64,000 nucleotides of DNA from Streptomyces sp. cg36. GTDB taxonomy: Bacteria; Actinomycetota; Actinomycetes; Streptomycetales; Streptomycetaceae. Position numbers and translations under genes: made by a program. Shown here piece after piece: positions 1 through 8,278 of this stretch (its first letter is position 1; every line of letters starts with the position of its first letter). Location of the stretch: positions 1,054,001-1,118,000 of the forward strand of contig NZ_CP163520.1 in the NCBI RefSeq assembly GCF_041080675.1, written 5' to 3'. The notes under the pieces were generated by a model that was not told the origin of the DNA, searched no databases, and saw nothing but the letters and a program-made list of their open reading frames with translations.

Positions 1-100
1 TGTCCCTCTGACGCCACCCACACCCCTTCCTCCTGGCAACCAAACCGCCGGGCGGGAAGGCGGCGAGGGTGCCGCACCTCCACCCCGACCCCAGCTGACC

Positions 101-2977
101 GTGCTGCATACGGTCACTCCCCCTGCCCAGCACGCCAACCACCGGCCCTCCGGTGTCCTGCCCGGCAGAGAACGGGAGCTCGACGCCGTCAAGGCGCTGC
201 TCAGCCCGCACACCGCCCCCAGCACGGCCGTACTCGTCCGCGGGAACGCGGGCAGCGGGAAGAGCGCCCTGCTGCGGGCGGTCGTGGAGGAGGTCCGGGA
301 AGAGGGCGACACCGTCGTGTCGGCGTCGGGGGACGCCATGGAGAGCGGATTCGCCTTCGGCGTCGTCCGCCAGCTCTTCGAGCACCTCGTCCTGGACGAG
401 GAGGAGGGAACGGCGACGTCCCCGCTGTCGGGACGCGCCGGAGTGGCCGCCTCCCTGCTGACCGGCTCCGGACCGGAGCGGAGCCACGGTGTCCCGTACG
501 CCGACGGCCAGGACGACGAACTCCTGCGCGGCCTGTACTGGTTGGTGGTGAACCTCGCCGCGAAGGGCAGGCTGCTGCTGGTCGTCGAAGACCTCCAGTG
601 GGCCGACCGCGACTCCCTGCGCTGGCTGCACTTCCTCCTGCGGCGCATGGCGAACCTGCCGGTGGTCGTCCTGGCCTCGCTCGGCCCGGAGGCCGCCGGT
701 GACGGCGCGGACACGGCGGGGGCGGTGGCGCAGCTCTTCCGGCACCAGCTCACCCTGCGCCCGCTCGACGAGGGCGCCGTCACGGCCGTGGCCGCGCACG
801 TCCTGGGCACGGAGGTGTCACCGTCCTTCGCCGCCGCGTGCCGCACCGCGACGGGCGGGAACCTGTTCCTTCTCAACTCCCTTTTGCGCGCGCTGCGTTC
901 CGCGGGTGCGCCGTTCGACGCCCGGACCGCGGGCGAACTCACTCGGCACACCCCTGCCGGAGTGGGACGCGCCGTGCACGGCCTGATCAGGAACTGCGGT
1001 TCCGACGCACTCGCGGTGGCCCAGGCGTTGGTGGTGCTCGACGGGTCCGCCGACACCGTGCTCCTCGCCGGGGTGGCGGCACTGACCGAGGGAGGGGCCC
1101 AGGACGCCGTGCGGGGCCTCGTCCGGGCCGGGTTGATGACGTGTACCGACGAAGAGGTGGCCTTCGTGAGCCCTCTCTTGGCCTCCGCCTTCGCTGAAGA
1201 GGTCGCGCCCAGCCGGCGCCAGGAACTGCACGCCCGGGCAGCGCGTCTGATGCTCGCCCAGGACGCCCCGCTGGAGAGCGCGGCGGCCCACCTCCGCCGG
1301 GCGCCCGTGGGGGTGCCCGGCGCGGCCGACGTCCTCCAGGCGGCGGCAGCGCTCGCCCGGGAGGACTCCCGCCACGGGGACGCCGTCGCCCTGTTCCGGC
1401 GCGCCCTGCGCGAGAAGCTCGACGACGGCTCCCGGGCCACCGCACTGATCGGCCTCGGCCGGACGGAACTCACCTTCGACCTGTCCGATGCCATCAACCA
1501 CCTCCAGCGCGGCCTCGAACTGTCCCGGGACACGGCGGAACGGGCGGACGCCGCCCGCGCCCTGTCCCGGGCGCTCTGCACACTGGACCGCTACTCCGAG
1601 GCGCTGGCGGTGCTCCGGAGCACCAGTGCGGAGCTGCGCCCGCTGGATCCCGTACAGGCTCTGGGACTGGAGGTGGACTTCCTGTACGGCAGCGTGTCCC
1701 TGCCCGGCTCGGCCGCGTCCGTACGCTCCCGGCTCCAGGAGCTCCGGCTCTCCGACGCCGGGCAGAGCGGCGCGGTGCATCCGCTGGCCGCCCTGCTCAG
1801 CCTGCGCGCCCTGATGGCGGGCGAGGAGCCCGAGCAGGTCGTCTCCATGGCCCGGCTGGCCCTGGACCACGGGATGCGCCCCGACGAGGAGTCCACCGTC
1901 TACCTGGGCGCCATCATCGCCCTCGGGGCAGCGGGAGAGGCGGAGTTGGGCTTCTCGTACGCCAACGCCGCCGTCGACGAGGCACGCACCCGGGGCTCGG
2001 CCCTCGCCTACGCGTACGCCGTCAGTGCCCGCGCGGCCATGCGCATCCGGCTCGGGCAGGTGCGGGAGTGCCGGGCCGACGCCCAGGCCACGTTGGAGGC
2101 GCTCGGCGAGATCGGTGTGGACCGCGCCAACGCCCGCAGTGTCGCCGCCGCCGGCGCCCTCGTGGACGCGCTCACCAAACAGGGCGAGTTGGAGGAGGCC
2201 GCACAGCTCGAACAGCGCTGGCTCACCGGTGACCTCCAGGGGCATTGGATCAACGATCACGTGCTGTTGTCGCGCGGACGTCTGCGGCTGGCCCAGGGCC
2301 ATGTACGAGAGGCCCTGGCCGACTTCCTCCTCTGCGGGCACCGGACCACCGCGCGAGGACTCGCGGGGGCGGGCGTGCTGGCCTGGCGCTCGGAGGCCGC
2401 CCTGGCACACGCCGCCCTGGGCGAGCACGAGGCCGCTCTGACGCTGGCGCGGGAGGAGGTGTCGCTCGCCCGCCAATGGGGCGTTCGCGCGTCCGAGGGC
2501 ATCGCGCTGCGGGCGCTGGGCCTGGTCACCGGCGGCGCCGAAGGACTCACCACGCTGCACTCGGCGGTCGAGCTGCTCGAAGGAACGACGGCCAAGTACG
2601 ACTACGCCCGAGCCGCCGCGGACCTCGGCGCCCGAGCGCGCGAGGCCGGGGACCTCGCGCGGGCGCGTACCCACTTGCAGCAGGCCGTCAGCGTCGCACA
2701 CGAGATCGGCGCGACCGTCGTGGCGGAGGGTGCGCTGGCCGAACTCCGGGCGCTGGGCGACCGGCCGCGCAGCCCGGCCTTCCGCGGAGTGGACGCCCTG
2801 ACACCCACCGAGCGGCGCGTGGCGGACCTCGCCGCCCAGGGCATGACCAACCGGGCCATCGCCGGGCACCTCTTCGTGGGTCTGCGCACGGTGGAGGTAC
2901 ACCTCACCAGTGTCTACCGCAAGCTCGGCATCAACGGCCGCCCCGGACTCGCCGAGGCGCTGACCCGGGCGATCTGA
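101..2977 (+). CDS. LuxR-family (LAL) ATPase transcriptional regulator
   Basis: A 958-aa cytosolic regulator of the large ATP-binding LuxR type. The N-terminus carries an AAA/ATPase module with Walker A GNAGSGKS (residues 48-55) and a Walker B-like stretch LLLVVEDLQWAD near residue 155. The middle is rich in TPR-like helical repeats. The C-terminal 65 residues form a LuxR helix-turn-helix (LTPTERRVADLAAQGMTNRA, then VGLRTVEVHLTSVYRKLGI). The length fits the family (about 900-1000 aa). The start is the GTG at 101; an upstream start outside the window cannot be excluded because only 100 bases are visible. Two hairpins follow the gene. The target is unknown; neighbouring nitrogen genes downstream are possible but unproven targets. 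Confidence 0.93.
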   Translation: MLHTVTPPAQHANHRPSGVLPGRERELDAVKALLSPHTAPSTAVLVRGNAGSGKSALLRAVVEEVREEGDTVVSASGDAMESGFAFGVVRQLFEHLVLDEEEGTATSPLSGRAGVAASLLTGSGPERSHGVPYADGQDDELLRGLYWLVVNLAAKGRLLLVVEDLQWADRDSLRWLHFLLRRMANLPVVVLASLGPEAAGDGADTAGAVAQLFRHQLTLRPLDEGAVTAVAAHVLGTEVSPSFAAACRTATGGNLFLLNSLLRALRSAGAPFDARTAGELTRHTPAGVGRAVHGLIRNCGSDALAVAQALVVLDGSADTVLLAGVAALTEGGAQDAVRGLVRAGLMTCTDEEVAFVSPLLASAFAEEVAPSRRQELHARAARLMLAQDAPLESAAAHLRRAPVGVPGAADVLQAAAALAREDSRHGDAVALFRRALREKLDDGSRATALIGLGRTELTFDLSDAINHLQRGLELSRDTAERADAARALSRALCTLDRYSEALAVLRSTSAELRPLDPVQALGLEVDFLYGSVSLPGSAASVRSRLQELRLSDAGQSGAVHPLAALLSLRALMAGEEPEQVVSMARLALDHGMRPDEESTVYLGAIIALGAAGEAELGFSYANAAVDEARTRGSALAYAYAVSARAAMRIRLGQVRECRADAQATLEALGEIGVDRANARSVAAAGALVDALTKQGELEEAAQLEQRWLTGDLQGHWINDHVLLSRGRLRLAQGHVREALADFLLCGHRTTARGLAGAGVLAWRSEAALAHAALGEHEAALTLAREEVSLARQWGVRASEGIALRALGLVTGGAEGLTTLHSAVELLEGTTAKYDYARAAADLGARAREAGDLARARTHLQQAVSVAHEIGATVVAEGALAELRALGDRPRSPAFRGVDALTPTERRVADLAAQGMTNRAIAGHLFVGLRTVEVHLTSVYRKLGINGRPGLAEALTRAI

Positions 2978-3077
2978 CGCCTGCGGGTCCGGGAGGCTCC
3001 CAACGCCTCCGAGAACCCTGCTCCACCGGCGCCGGGTGTGCGGGTCCCGGCCCGCCACCAGCCCATTTCCGGACGGC

Positions 3078-3115
3078 CTGTGCCCCGGGGACGCGAACGC
3101 GGCCCCGGGGCACAG
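3078..3115 (+). terminator. Hairpin terminator after the LuxR gene
   Basis: Perfect 13-bp inverted repeat CTGTGCCCCGGGG (3078-3090) and CCCCGGGGCACAG (3103-3115) with a 12-base loop, 100 bases past the LuxR stop. A second hairpin follows at 3146-3179. Confidence 0.6.
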
Positions 3116-3145
3116 GAGTTCAGACCCCATGGGTTTCACCTCTTT

Positions 3146-3179
3146 GGCCGCAGCCGGCCGTCCCCGCCCGGCTGCGGCC
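3146..3179 (+). terminator. Second hairpin after the LuxR gene
   Basis: Perfect 12-bp inverted repeat GGCCGCAGCCGG (3146-3157) and CCGGCTGCGGCC (3168-3179), 10-base loop, followed by a short T-containing run. Tandem terminators would insulate the LuxR gene from the glutaminase gene. Confidence 0.55.
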
Positions 3180-3631
3180 GTTTCCATGAGCCCTCCCGCC
3201 GGGGCCGGTCCCGCAAACGTTCCGTCGGGCCGATCGGCGGGGGCAGCATCCTGACCACGCCGACCGCGGACGACCACACACCGCACCGACACACCACGCG
3301 TGGAACCGACAGGTCCCGCCGGTCCCCGCCCCCGTAGGAAATCCGCCGCACCGAAACACGGACCGGGGGCCGACCGCCAAGGCACCCAAGGGTTATCGGG
3401 AGTGTCTCTTCCTGGCTTGAAACAGCTGCGCGGAATTGATGAAGTCGGACCACGGGCAGCGCTTCACCACTGCTCACCGGACCCGGCCGATTCCCACTTG
3501 GTCGCCGCGGGTCCCGGTCGGAGGGACGCGATTGACCCGCGTACGTCCTCCTGTCGTCACGCAAACCCACGGCCCGACGGTGGGTTTGCGGACGAGCATC
3601 ACAGAAACCCCCAACGAAAGCAGGTGTCGCC
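3180..3631 (+). promoter_or_regulatory. Leader and promoter region of the glutaminase gene
   Basis: About 450 bases with no credible gene. Its last 75 bases contain a perfect 11-bp hairpin, CGCAAACCCAC (3560-3570) and GTGGGTTTGCG (3580-3590), with a 9-base loop, 41 bases before the glutaminase ATG. A purine-rich stretch (GAAAGCAGG) lies directly before the start. No T-run follows the hairpin, so a structured 5' leader is likelier than a terminator. No clear -35/-10 pair stood out. Confidence 0.4.
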
Positions 3632-5284
3632 ATGGCCAGAACGGGGAGCGGGGGCCAGGACCGGAGCACACCCCGCGCCGCCACACCCATGCGGAGCGAT
3701 GGCGCCGGGGCAGCCGGTGATCCCGGCAGCGTCCGGGACCTCTTCGACTCGTTCAAGAAGGACGCGGACGGCCGCATCTCCCGCGTGGAGATCGCGACAC
3801 GGCTCCAGCAGTCCGGCATCGCTCCGGACGATCCGCGCGTCAAGGAGGGCTGGACGTCGCCGGGAGACTCCGAGGGCGACGCGGGGCGTCTGGACCTGGC
3901 GCAGTTCGCGGCGCTCTGCGAGCGCAACGGCCGGCTGCTGGCCCGTGCCATCACCGGGGACCTCGTCATTCCCGACTTCCCTTCGTTCGTCGCGGACATC
4001 GGCGAGATCTACGAGCGGCTGGTGCCCGAACGGGGCGGCGCCGTCGCCGACTACATCCCCCAGCTCGAAAGGGTGGCACCGGACCAGTTCGCCATATCCG
4101 TGTGCACGGTGGACGGGCAGCGGTTCTCCATCGGTGATGCCGGGGTGCCCTTCTGCGTCCAGTCGGTCTGCAAGCCGATCAACTACTGCCTCACGCTGGA
4201 GAGGCACGGCGCCGACGTCGTCCACCAGCACGTGGGCCGGGAGCCCAGCGGACTCGGCTTCAACGAACTGACCGTCAACAGCCACGGGCTGCCGCACAAC
4301 CCGATGATCAACTCGGGCGCCATCATGAGTTGTTCACTCATCGAGCCGTCCCTCGACATCGCCGACCGCTACGACTTCGTGGCGGAGACGTGGCGGCGTC
4401 TGGCGGGCGGTGGGTCCGTCGGGTTCAACAACGCCGTCTACCTGTCGGAGCGGCAGACGGCCGACCGCAACTTCGCCCTCGGGTACTTCATGCGCGAGCA
4501 CGGGGCCTTCCCGGAGGGCACCGATCTGACCGAGACCCTGGAGTTCTACTTCCAGTGCTGCTCGGTCGAGCTCGACTCCACGGCCCTGGCATCGGTCGCC
4601 GCCACCTTGGCCAACGGGGGGACGGTGCCGCTCTCGGGCGACCGCGTCTTCTCCACCGACTCGGTGCAGAAGTGCCTGTCGCTGATGTCCTCGTGCGGGA
4701 TGTACGACTACTCCGGCGAGTTCGCCTTCACCATCGGCCTCCCCGCCAAGAGCGGTGTGTCGGGCGGTCTGCTGCTGGTCGTCCCGCAGGTGATGGGAAT
4801 CGCCATCTGGTCGCCGCGGCTGGACCGTCTGGGCAACTCCGTGCGGGGCATCGAGTTCTGCAGGCAACTGGTCGAGAAGTACAACTTCCACGTGTACGAC
4901 TCCCTCGTGAGCGGTGACTCCAAGGGCAAGCGGGACCCCCGGCTCAAGAAGGACCAGACGGCCATCGAGGGCACCATCCGCCTGCTGTGGTCGGCGAGCA
5001 AGGGCGATCTCGACGGCGTGCGGACCTCTCTGGCCTCGGGGGTTCCCGCGTCGGCCGCCGACTACGACGGGCGCACGGCACTCCATCTGGCGGCCTCCGA
5101 AGGGCACCTTCCCGTCGTCGCCCATCTGCTGGAGCAAGGAGCCGATGTCCGCGCCGTCGACCGGTGGGGCGGAACACCCCTGTCCGACGCGGAGAGCAGC
5201 GGGCACTCCCCCGTACTCGACGCGCTGAAGCGGGCGAGCAGTGCCCTCGCGGCGGTGCCCGGCACCGCCAGGAAGCCCGCCTGA
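3632..5284 (+). CDS. glsA: Glutaminase, kidney-type architecture with ankyrin repeats
   Basis: A 550-aa cytosolic glutaminase (L-glutamine to L-glutamate plus ammonia). Domain order matches animal GLS: an EF-hand-like helical region (about 31-110, FDSFKKDADGRISRVEIATR), the serine-dependent glutaminase domain (about 130-425), then ankyrin repeats (about 450-540, DGRTALHLAASEGHLPVVAH). The catalytic Ser-x-x-Lys is S178/K181 in PFCVQSVCKP, and YIPQLE and CTVDGQRFSIGD are typical of the family. Most bacterial glutaminases are only about 310 aa, so the extra domains are notable. It lies 180 bases before a glutamine synthetase on the same strand, without an obvious terminator between them, so co-transcription is possible. 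Confidence 0.95.
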   Translation: MARTGSGGQDRSTPRAATPMRSDGAGAAGDPGSVRDLFDSFKKDADGRISRVEIATRLQQSGIAPDDPRVKEGWTSPGDSEGDAGRLDLAQFAALCERNGRLLARAITGDLVIPDFPSFVADIGEIYERLVPERGGAVADYIPQLERVAPDQFAISVCTVDGQRFSIGDAGVPFCVQSVCKPINYCLTLERHGADVVHQHVGREPSGLGFNELTVNSHGLPHNPMINSGAIMSCSLIEPSLDIADRYDFVAETWRRLAGGGSVGFNNAVYLSERQTADRNFALGYFMREHGAFPEGTDLTETLEFYFQCCSVELDSTALASVAATLANGGTVPLSGDRVFSTDSVQKCLSLMSSCGMYDYSGEFAFTIGLPAKSGVSGGLLLVVPQVMGIAIWSPRLDRLGNSVRGIEFCRQLVEKYNFHVYDSLVSGDSKGKRDPRLKKDQTAIEGTIRLLWSASKGDLDGVRTSLASGVPASAADYDGRTALHLAASEGHLPVVAHLLEQGADVRAVDRWGGTPLSDAESSGHSPVLDALKRASSALAAVPGTARKPA

Positions 5285-5464
5285 CACACCACTTGAGCCA
5301 CTCACTGCCGCCAGGCGTCCGGCAGCCGCCCGGACCCACCCGCGGCACCGACCACCGGCCCGGGGAAGTCGCCACGCCCCACTGGCGGCGACAGCCACCC
5401 CCGTCGGCCGAGGACCCGACCCCGGAGCGGGACCCCCGCTCCGGCCACTGAGAGAAAGACCCAC

Positions 5465-6484
5465 ATGAACTACCTCGCCGAATACATCTGGATCGACGGC
5501 ACCTCCCCCACCGCCAAACTGCGCTCCAAGACGAAGGTCCTGCCCACCGGCGCCGAGCCGACCACGTGGGGCTTCGACGGCTCCAGCACCAACCAGGCCG
5601 CGGGCCACGCGTCCGACCGCGTACTGGAGCCGGCGTTCATCTGCCCCGACCCGATCCGCGGCGGCGACAACGTGCTGGTGCTGTGCGAAGTCCTCAACAC
5701 CGACGGCACGCCCCACCACTCCAACACCCGGGCCGAACTCGCTCCGGTCTCCGACCGGTTCGCCGCCCACGCCCCCGTCTTCGGCATCGAGCAGGAGTAC
5801 ACGTTCTTCGACGGCACCCGTCCGCTGGGCTTCCCGGTCGGCGGCTTCCCGGCCGCCCAGGGCGGCTACTACTGCGGCGTCGGCGCCGATGAGATCTTCG
5901 GCCGTCAGATCGTCGAGAAGCACCTGGAGCGCTGTCTGACGGCCGGTCTGAGCATCTCCGGGATCAACGCCGAAGTCATGCCGGGCCAGTGGGAGTTCCA
6001 GGTCGGCCCGGTCGGCCCGCTGGAGGTCTCCGACCAGCTGTGGATCGCGCGCTGGCTGCTCTACCGCACCGCCGAGGAGTACGGAGTCACCGTCACGCTC
6101 GACCCCAAGCCGGTCAAGGGCGACTGGAACGGCGCGGGCGCGCACACCAACTTCTCCACCAACACCATGCGTCAGAGCTACGCCGCCATCGTCGCCGCGT
6201 GCGAAGCCCTCGGCGAGGGCTCCAAGCCGCTCGACCACGTCAAGAACTACGGCGCGGGCATCGACGACCGGCTCACCGGCCTGCACGAGACCGCCCCGTG
6301 GAACGAGTACTCGTACGGGGTCTCCGACCGCGGCGCCTCCGTCCGCATCCCCTGGCAGGTCCAGCGGGACGGCAAGGGCTACATCGAGGACCGCCGCCCC
6401 AACGCCAACGTCGACCCGTACGTGGTGACCCGCCTCATCGTCGACACCTGCTGCACCGCCCTCGAAGAGACCGGCCTCATCTGA
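5465..6484 (+). CDS. glnII: Type II (eukaryotic-type) glutamine synthetase
   Basis: A 339-aa GSII-family glutamine synthetase (glutamate + NH3 + ATP to glutamine). The N-terminus YLAEYIWIDG, the motif GFDGSSTNQAAG, the ATP/metal region GIEQEYTFFDG, the stretch PLEVSDQLWIARWLLYR and KGDWNGAGAHTNFSTNTMR are characteristic of GSII and distinguish it from 450-470-aa GSI. GSII enzymes form decamers and are not controlled by adenylylation. The ATG at 5465 is preceded by GAGAGAAAG. It follows a glutaminase that catalyses the opposite net conversion and ends at a very strong terminator. Whether it is the main GSII of the organism or a second copy cannot be told from this window. Confidence 0.95.
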   Translation: MNYLAEYIWIDGTSPTAKLRSKTKVLPTGAEPTTWGFDGSSTNQAAGHASDRVLEPAFICPDPIRGGDNVLVLCEVLNTDGTPHHSNTRAELAPVSDRFAAHAPVFGIEQEYTFFDGTRPLGFPVGGFPAAQGGYYCGVGADEIFGRQIVEKHLERCLTAGLSISGINAEVMPGQWEFQVGPVGPLEVSDQLWIARWLLYRTAEEYGVTVTLDPKPVKGDWNGAGAHTNFSTNTMRQSYAAIVAACEALGEGSKPLDHVKNYGAGIDDRLTGLHETAPWNEYSYGVSDRGASVRIPWQVQRDGKGYIEDRRPNANVDPYVVTRLIVDTCCTALEETGLI

Positions 6485-6500
6485 TCGCCCTCCCCAAGAG

Positions 6501-6534
6501 GTCCGGCCCCGGCGGAATACCGCCGGGGCCGGAC
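6501..6534 (+). terminator. Strong terminator after the glutamine synthetase
   Basis: Perfect 15-bp stem GTCCGGCCCCGGCGG (6501-6515) and its complement (6520-6534) around an AATA tetraloop, 16 bases past the stop, followed by TTCGTG. Confidence 0.85.
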
Positions 6535-6614
6535 TTCGTGGGTGCTGTTGTTGATCCGTGCCAGTGGATGATCCGCACTGGCCGATGGTCCGCGCTGATT
6601 GCTGATCCGCGCGA

Positions 6615-7157
6615 TCAGAGGGACCGCAGCGCCGCCGCCCCGAAGGAGACGTCGAAGCGGTCGCACCAGATGGTGACGCTGGTGTAGTCGGCGAGGTTCA
6701 CCCCGGGCGGAACGGCGTAGTTCTGGTCGCCCTTGTTGCCCTTGAGCTCTCCGAGGCTCACGTGCTTGCCGTCGTCGAACACCCGCCAGCCGCCCACCCC
6801 CTCCCTCACCGGTGCGTCGGTGAGCCAGACGCGCAGGTCGGGGCCGTTGCTGGTGTCGAGGTTCTCCAGCCGCAGAACGCGGGAGCCGTCCGCGAGCCGC
6901 ACGATCCTCACGCTGCCGCTGGTGCTGTGCTCGTGGCTGATCAGAGTCCCGTCCGCGAGGGTGCGCGGGGCGGCTCCCCCACGGCCGGACGTGTGCGCGC
7001 CCGCCTGCCGCGAGGCGCCGGGCAGGGCTTCCCGGACCGTCTCGTCCTGCCACAGCTTCCACGGCTGGAACCAGTAGAGCCCGGCGCCCACCACCGCCAC
7101 GGTGGCCACCAGGGCGGTGACGACGATCCTGCGGCGGGCTCGCGTGCGTGGCGTCAT
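6615..7157 (-). CDS. DM13-domain membrane-anchored protein
   Basis: A 180-aa protein with an N-terminal membrane anchor (RRRIVVTALVATVAVVGAGLYW, about residues 8-30) and one DM13 domain (about 75-178: RTLADGTLISHEHSTSG, then LDTSNGPDLRVWLTD). DM13 domains are predicted redox or adhesion modules of cell-surface proteins; the function here is unknown. The ATG at 7157 is chosen because GGGAGAAGGA sits 6 bases upstream; a longer reading frame to 7223 lacks support. It is convergent with the glutamine synthetase and lies downstream of the VanX-type gene on the same strand, separated by a terminator. Confidence 0.85.
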   Translation of the reverse strand: MTPRTRARRRIVVTALVATVAVVGAGLYWFQPWKLWQDETVREALPGASRQAGAHTSGRGGAAPRTLADGTLISHEHSTSGSVRIVRLADGSRVLRLENLDTSNGPDLRVWLTDAPVREGVGGWRVFDDGKHVSLGELKGNKGDQNYAVPPGVNLADYTSVTIWCDRFDVSFGAAALRSL

Positions 7158-7265
7158 GCCGGTCCTTCTCCCTCGGTCGTGCATCTTGATCGATTCAACG
7201 CGGAAGCCCGGCCACGGCGCCATACCCGCAGTGATGACGGATGTCTTACGCCGTGGCCGGGCGGA

Positions 7266-7294
7266 CCGGGGCGCGGAAGCGATCCGCGCCCCGG
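7266..7294 (-). terminator. Terminator after the VanX-type dipeptidase
   Basis: Perfect 12-bp stem CCGGGGCGCGGA (7266-7277) and TCCGCGCCCCGG (7283-7294), 5-base loop, directly downstream (minus strand) of the dipeptidase stop at 7302. Confidence 0.75.
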
Positions 7295-7301
7295 GTGGGT
7301 G

Positions 7302-8090
7302 TCAGTGGGAGACCGACCCGCGAGCCACGGGGAAGTCGAAGTAGGTCTGGGGGTACGTCTCCGGCTGGTAGGTGTAGTGCCACCACTCCTCGGGCAGGTT
7401 GACGAATCCCTCGGCGGCCAAGGTGGTCTTCAGGAACTGCCGGTTGGCCTTCTGCGCACCCTGGATCCGCGGGTTGTCCGTGTGGGACAGGGGGTCGAAG
7501 CAGTCGAAGCCCGTGCCCATGTCGACGGAGTCGTCGGGGCGCCGCTGGTCCTGGGGCGCGTAGCAGGGTCCGGCGGGCCGGGCCGGTGCGGCGTGGGGAG
7601 TGGGCGTGTTCAGTTCGACGATCGTCAGGTCCATCGTGCTGCCCCTGCTGTGGCCCGACTTCTCCGCGATGTAGCCGTCCGCGAACAGCCGGTCCTTCGC
7701 GACCTGGGGGTAGAACTCCGCCTTCATACGGGTGTCCGTGAGGTCCTTGGCCCACCGCACGAAGTGGTCGACGGCCCGCTGGGGCCGGTAGCAGTCGTAC
7801 ACCTTCAGCGAATACCCCTGCGCGAGCAGCGTCCGCTGCGCCCGGTGCAGTGCCTCGGCCGCCGGCCTGGTCAGGATGCAGAGGGGCTGGCGGTAGCCGT
7901 CGATGCGGCGCCCGACGAAATTGACGTGGGTGGCGTAGCGCATCTCCTGGAGGATCGAGCTGTCGACGGAGTCGAGCGCGACGAAGTCCGCCGGTGCCTT
8001 CGGCGCGGGCGCCGCCTGGGCGACAGGTGCGAGGGAGCCGGCGCTCAGCAGCGCTCCGGCGGCTGCGAGCAGGGTGGTTCGCTTGTTCAT
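7302..8090 (-). CDS. Secreted VanX-type D-Ala-D-Ala dipeptidase
   Basis: A 262-aa exported M15D zinc peptidase. The first 27 residues are a Sec signal peptide ending PVAQA-AP. The zinc motif SGHSRGSTMD supplies H147 and D154, and EWWH supplies the catalytic base E235 and the third ligand H238, so all VanX active-site residues are present. These enzymes cleave D-Ala-D-Ala; secreted forms probably act on wall-derived dipeptides rather than on resistance, and no vanHA ligase genes are nearby. The start at 8090 gives the signal peptide; the open frame upstream to 8690 is noise. The SARP regulator is encoded 188 bases upstream on the same strand. Confidence 0.9.
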   Translation of the reverse strand: MNKRTTLLAAAGALLSAGSLAPVAQAAPAPKAPADFVALDSVDSSILQEMRYATHVNFVGRRIDGYRQPLCILTRPAAEALHRAQRTLLAQGYSLKVYDCYRPQRAVDHFVRWAKDLTDTRMKAEFYPQVAKDRLFADGYIAEKSGHSRGSTMDLTIVELNTPTPHAAPARPAGPCYAPQDQRRPDDSVDMGTGFDCFDPLSHTDNPRIQGAQKANRQFLKTTLAAEGFVNLPEEWWHYTYQPETYPQTYFDFPVARGSVSH

Positions 8091-8278
8091 GGGTTTCCGT
8101 TCCGAGTCGGCCAACGTCTTGGTGCCGGTTGGCATTTGGCGATACTCCTGGTTCGCCGCAAGACTCTCGTAACTACCCGGTAAGACACCGCTCATCGGCC
8201 ACTCTCGACGAGACCGCCACACGTACGCCCCCGAGCCGCCGGGAGGGGGCGCGGGCAACTCGGTCGCACCTCGGCCGT

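Noticed and set aside
7302..8090. VanX-type gene considered as a vancomycin-resistance locus
   Set aside because: There is a Sec signal peptide and no vanH, vanA or VanRS genes nearby; a wall-recycling role is likelier.
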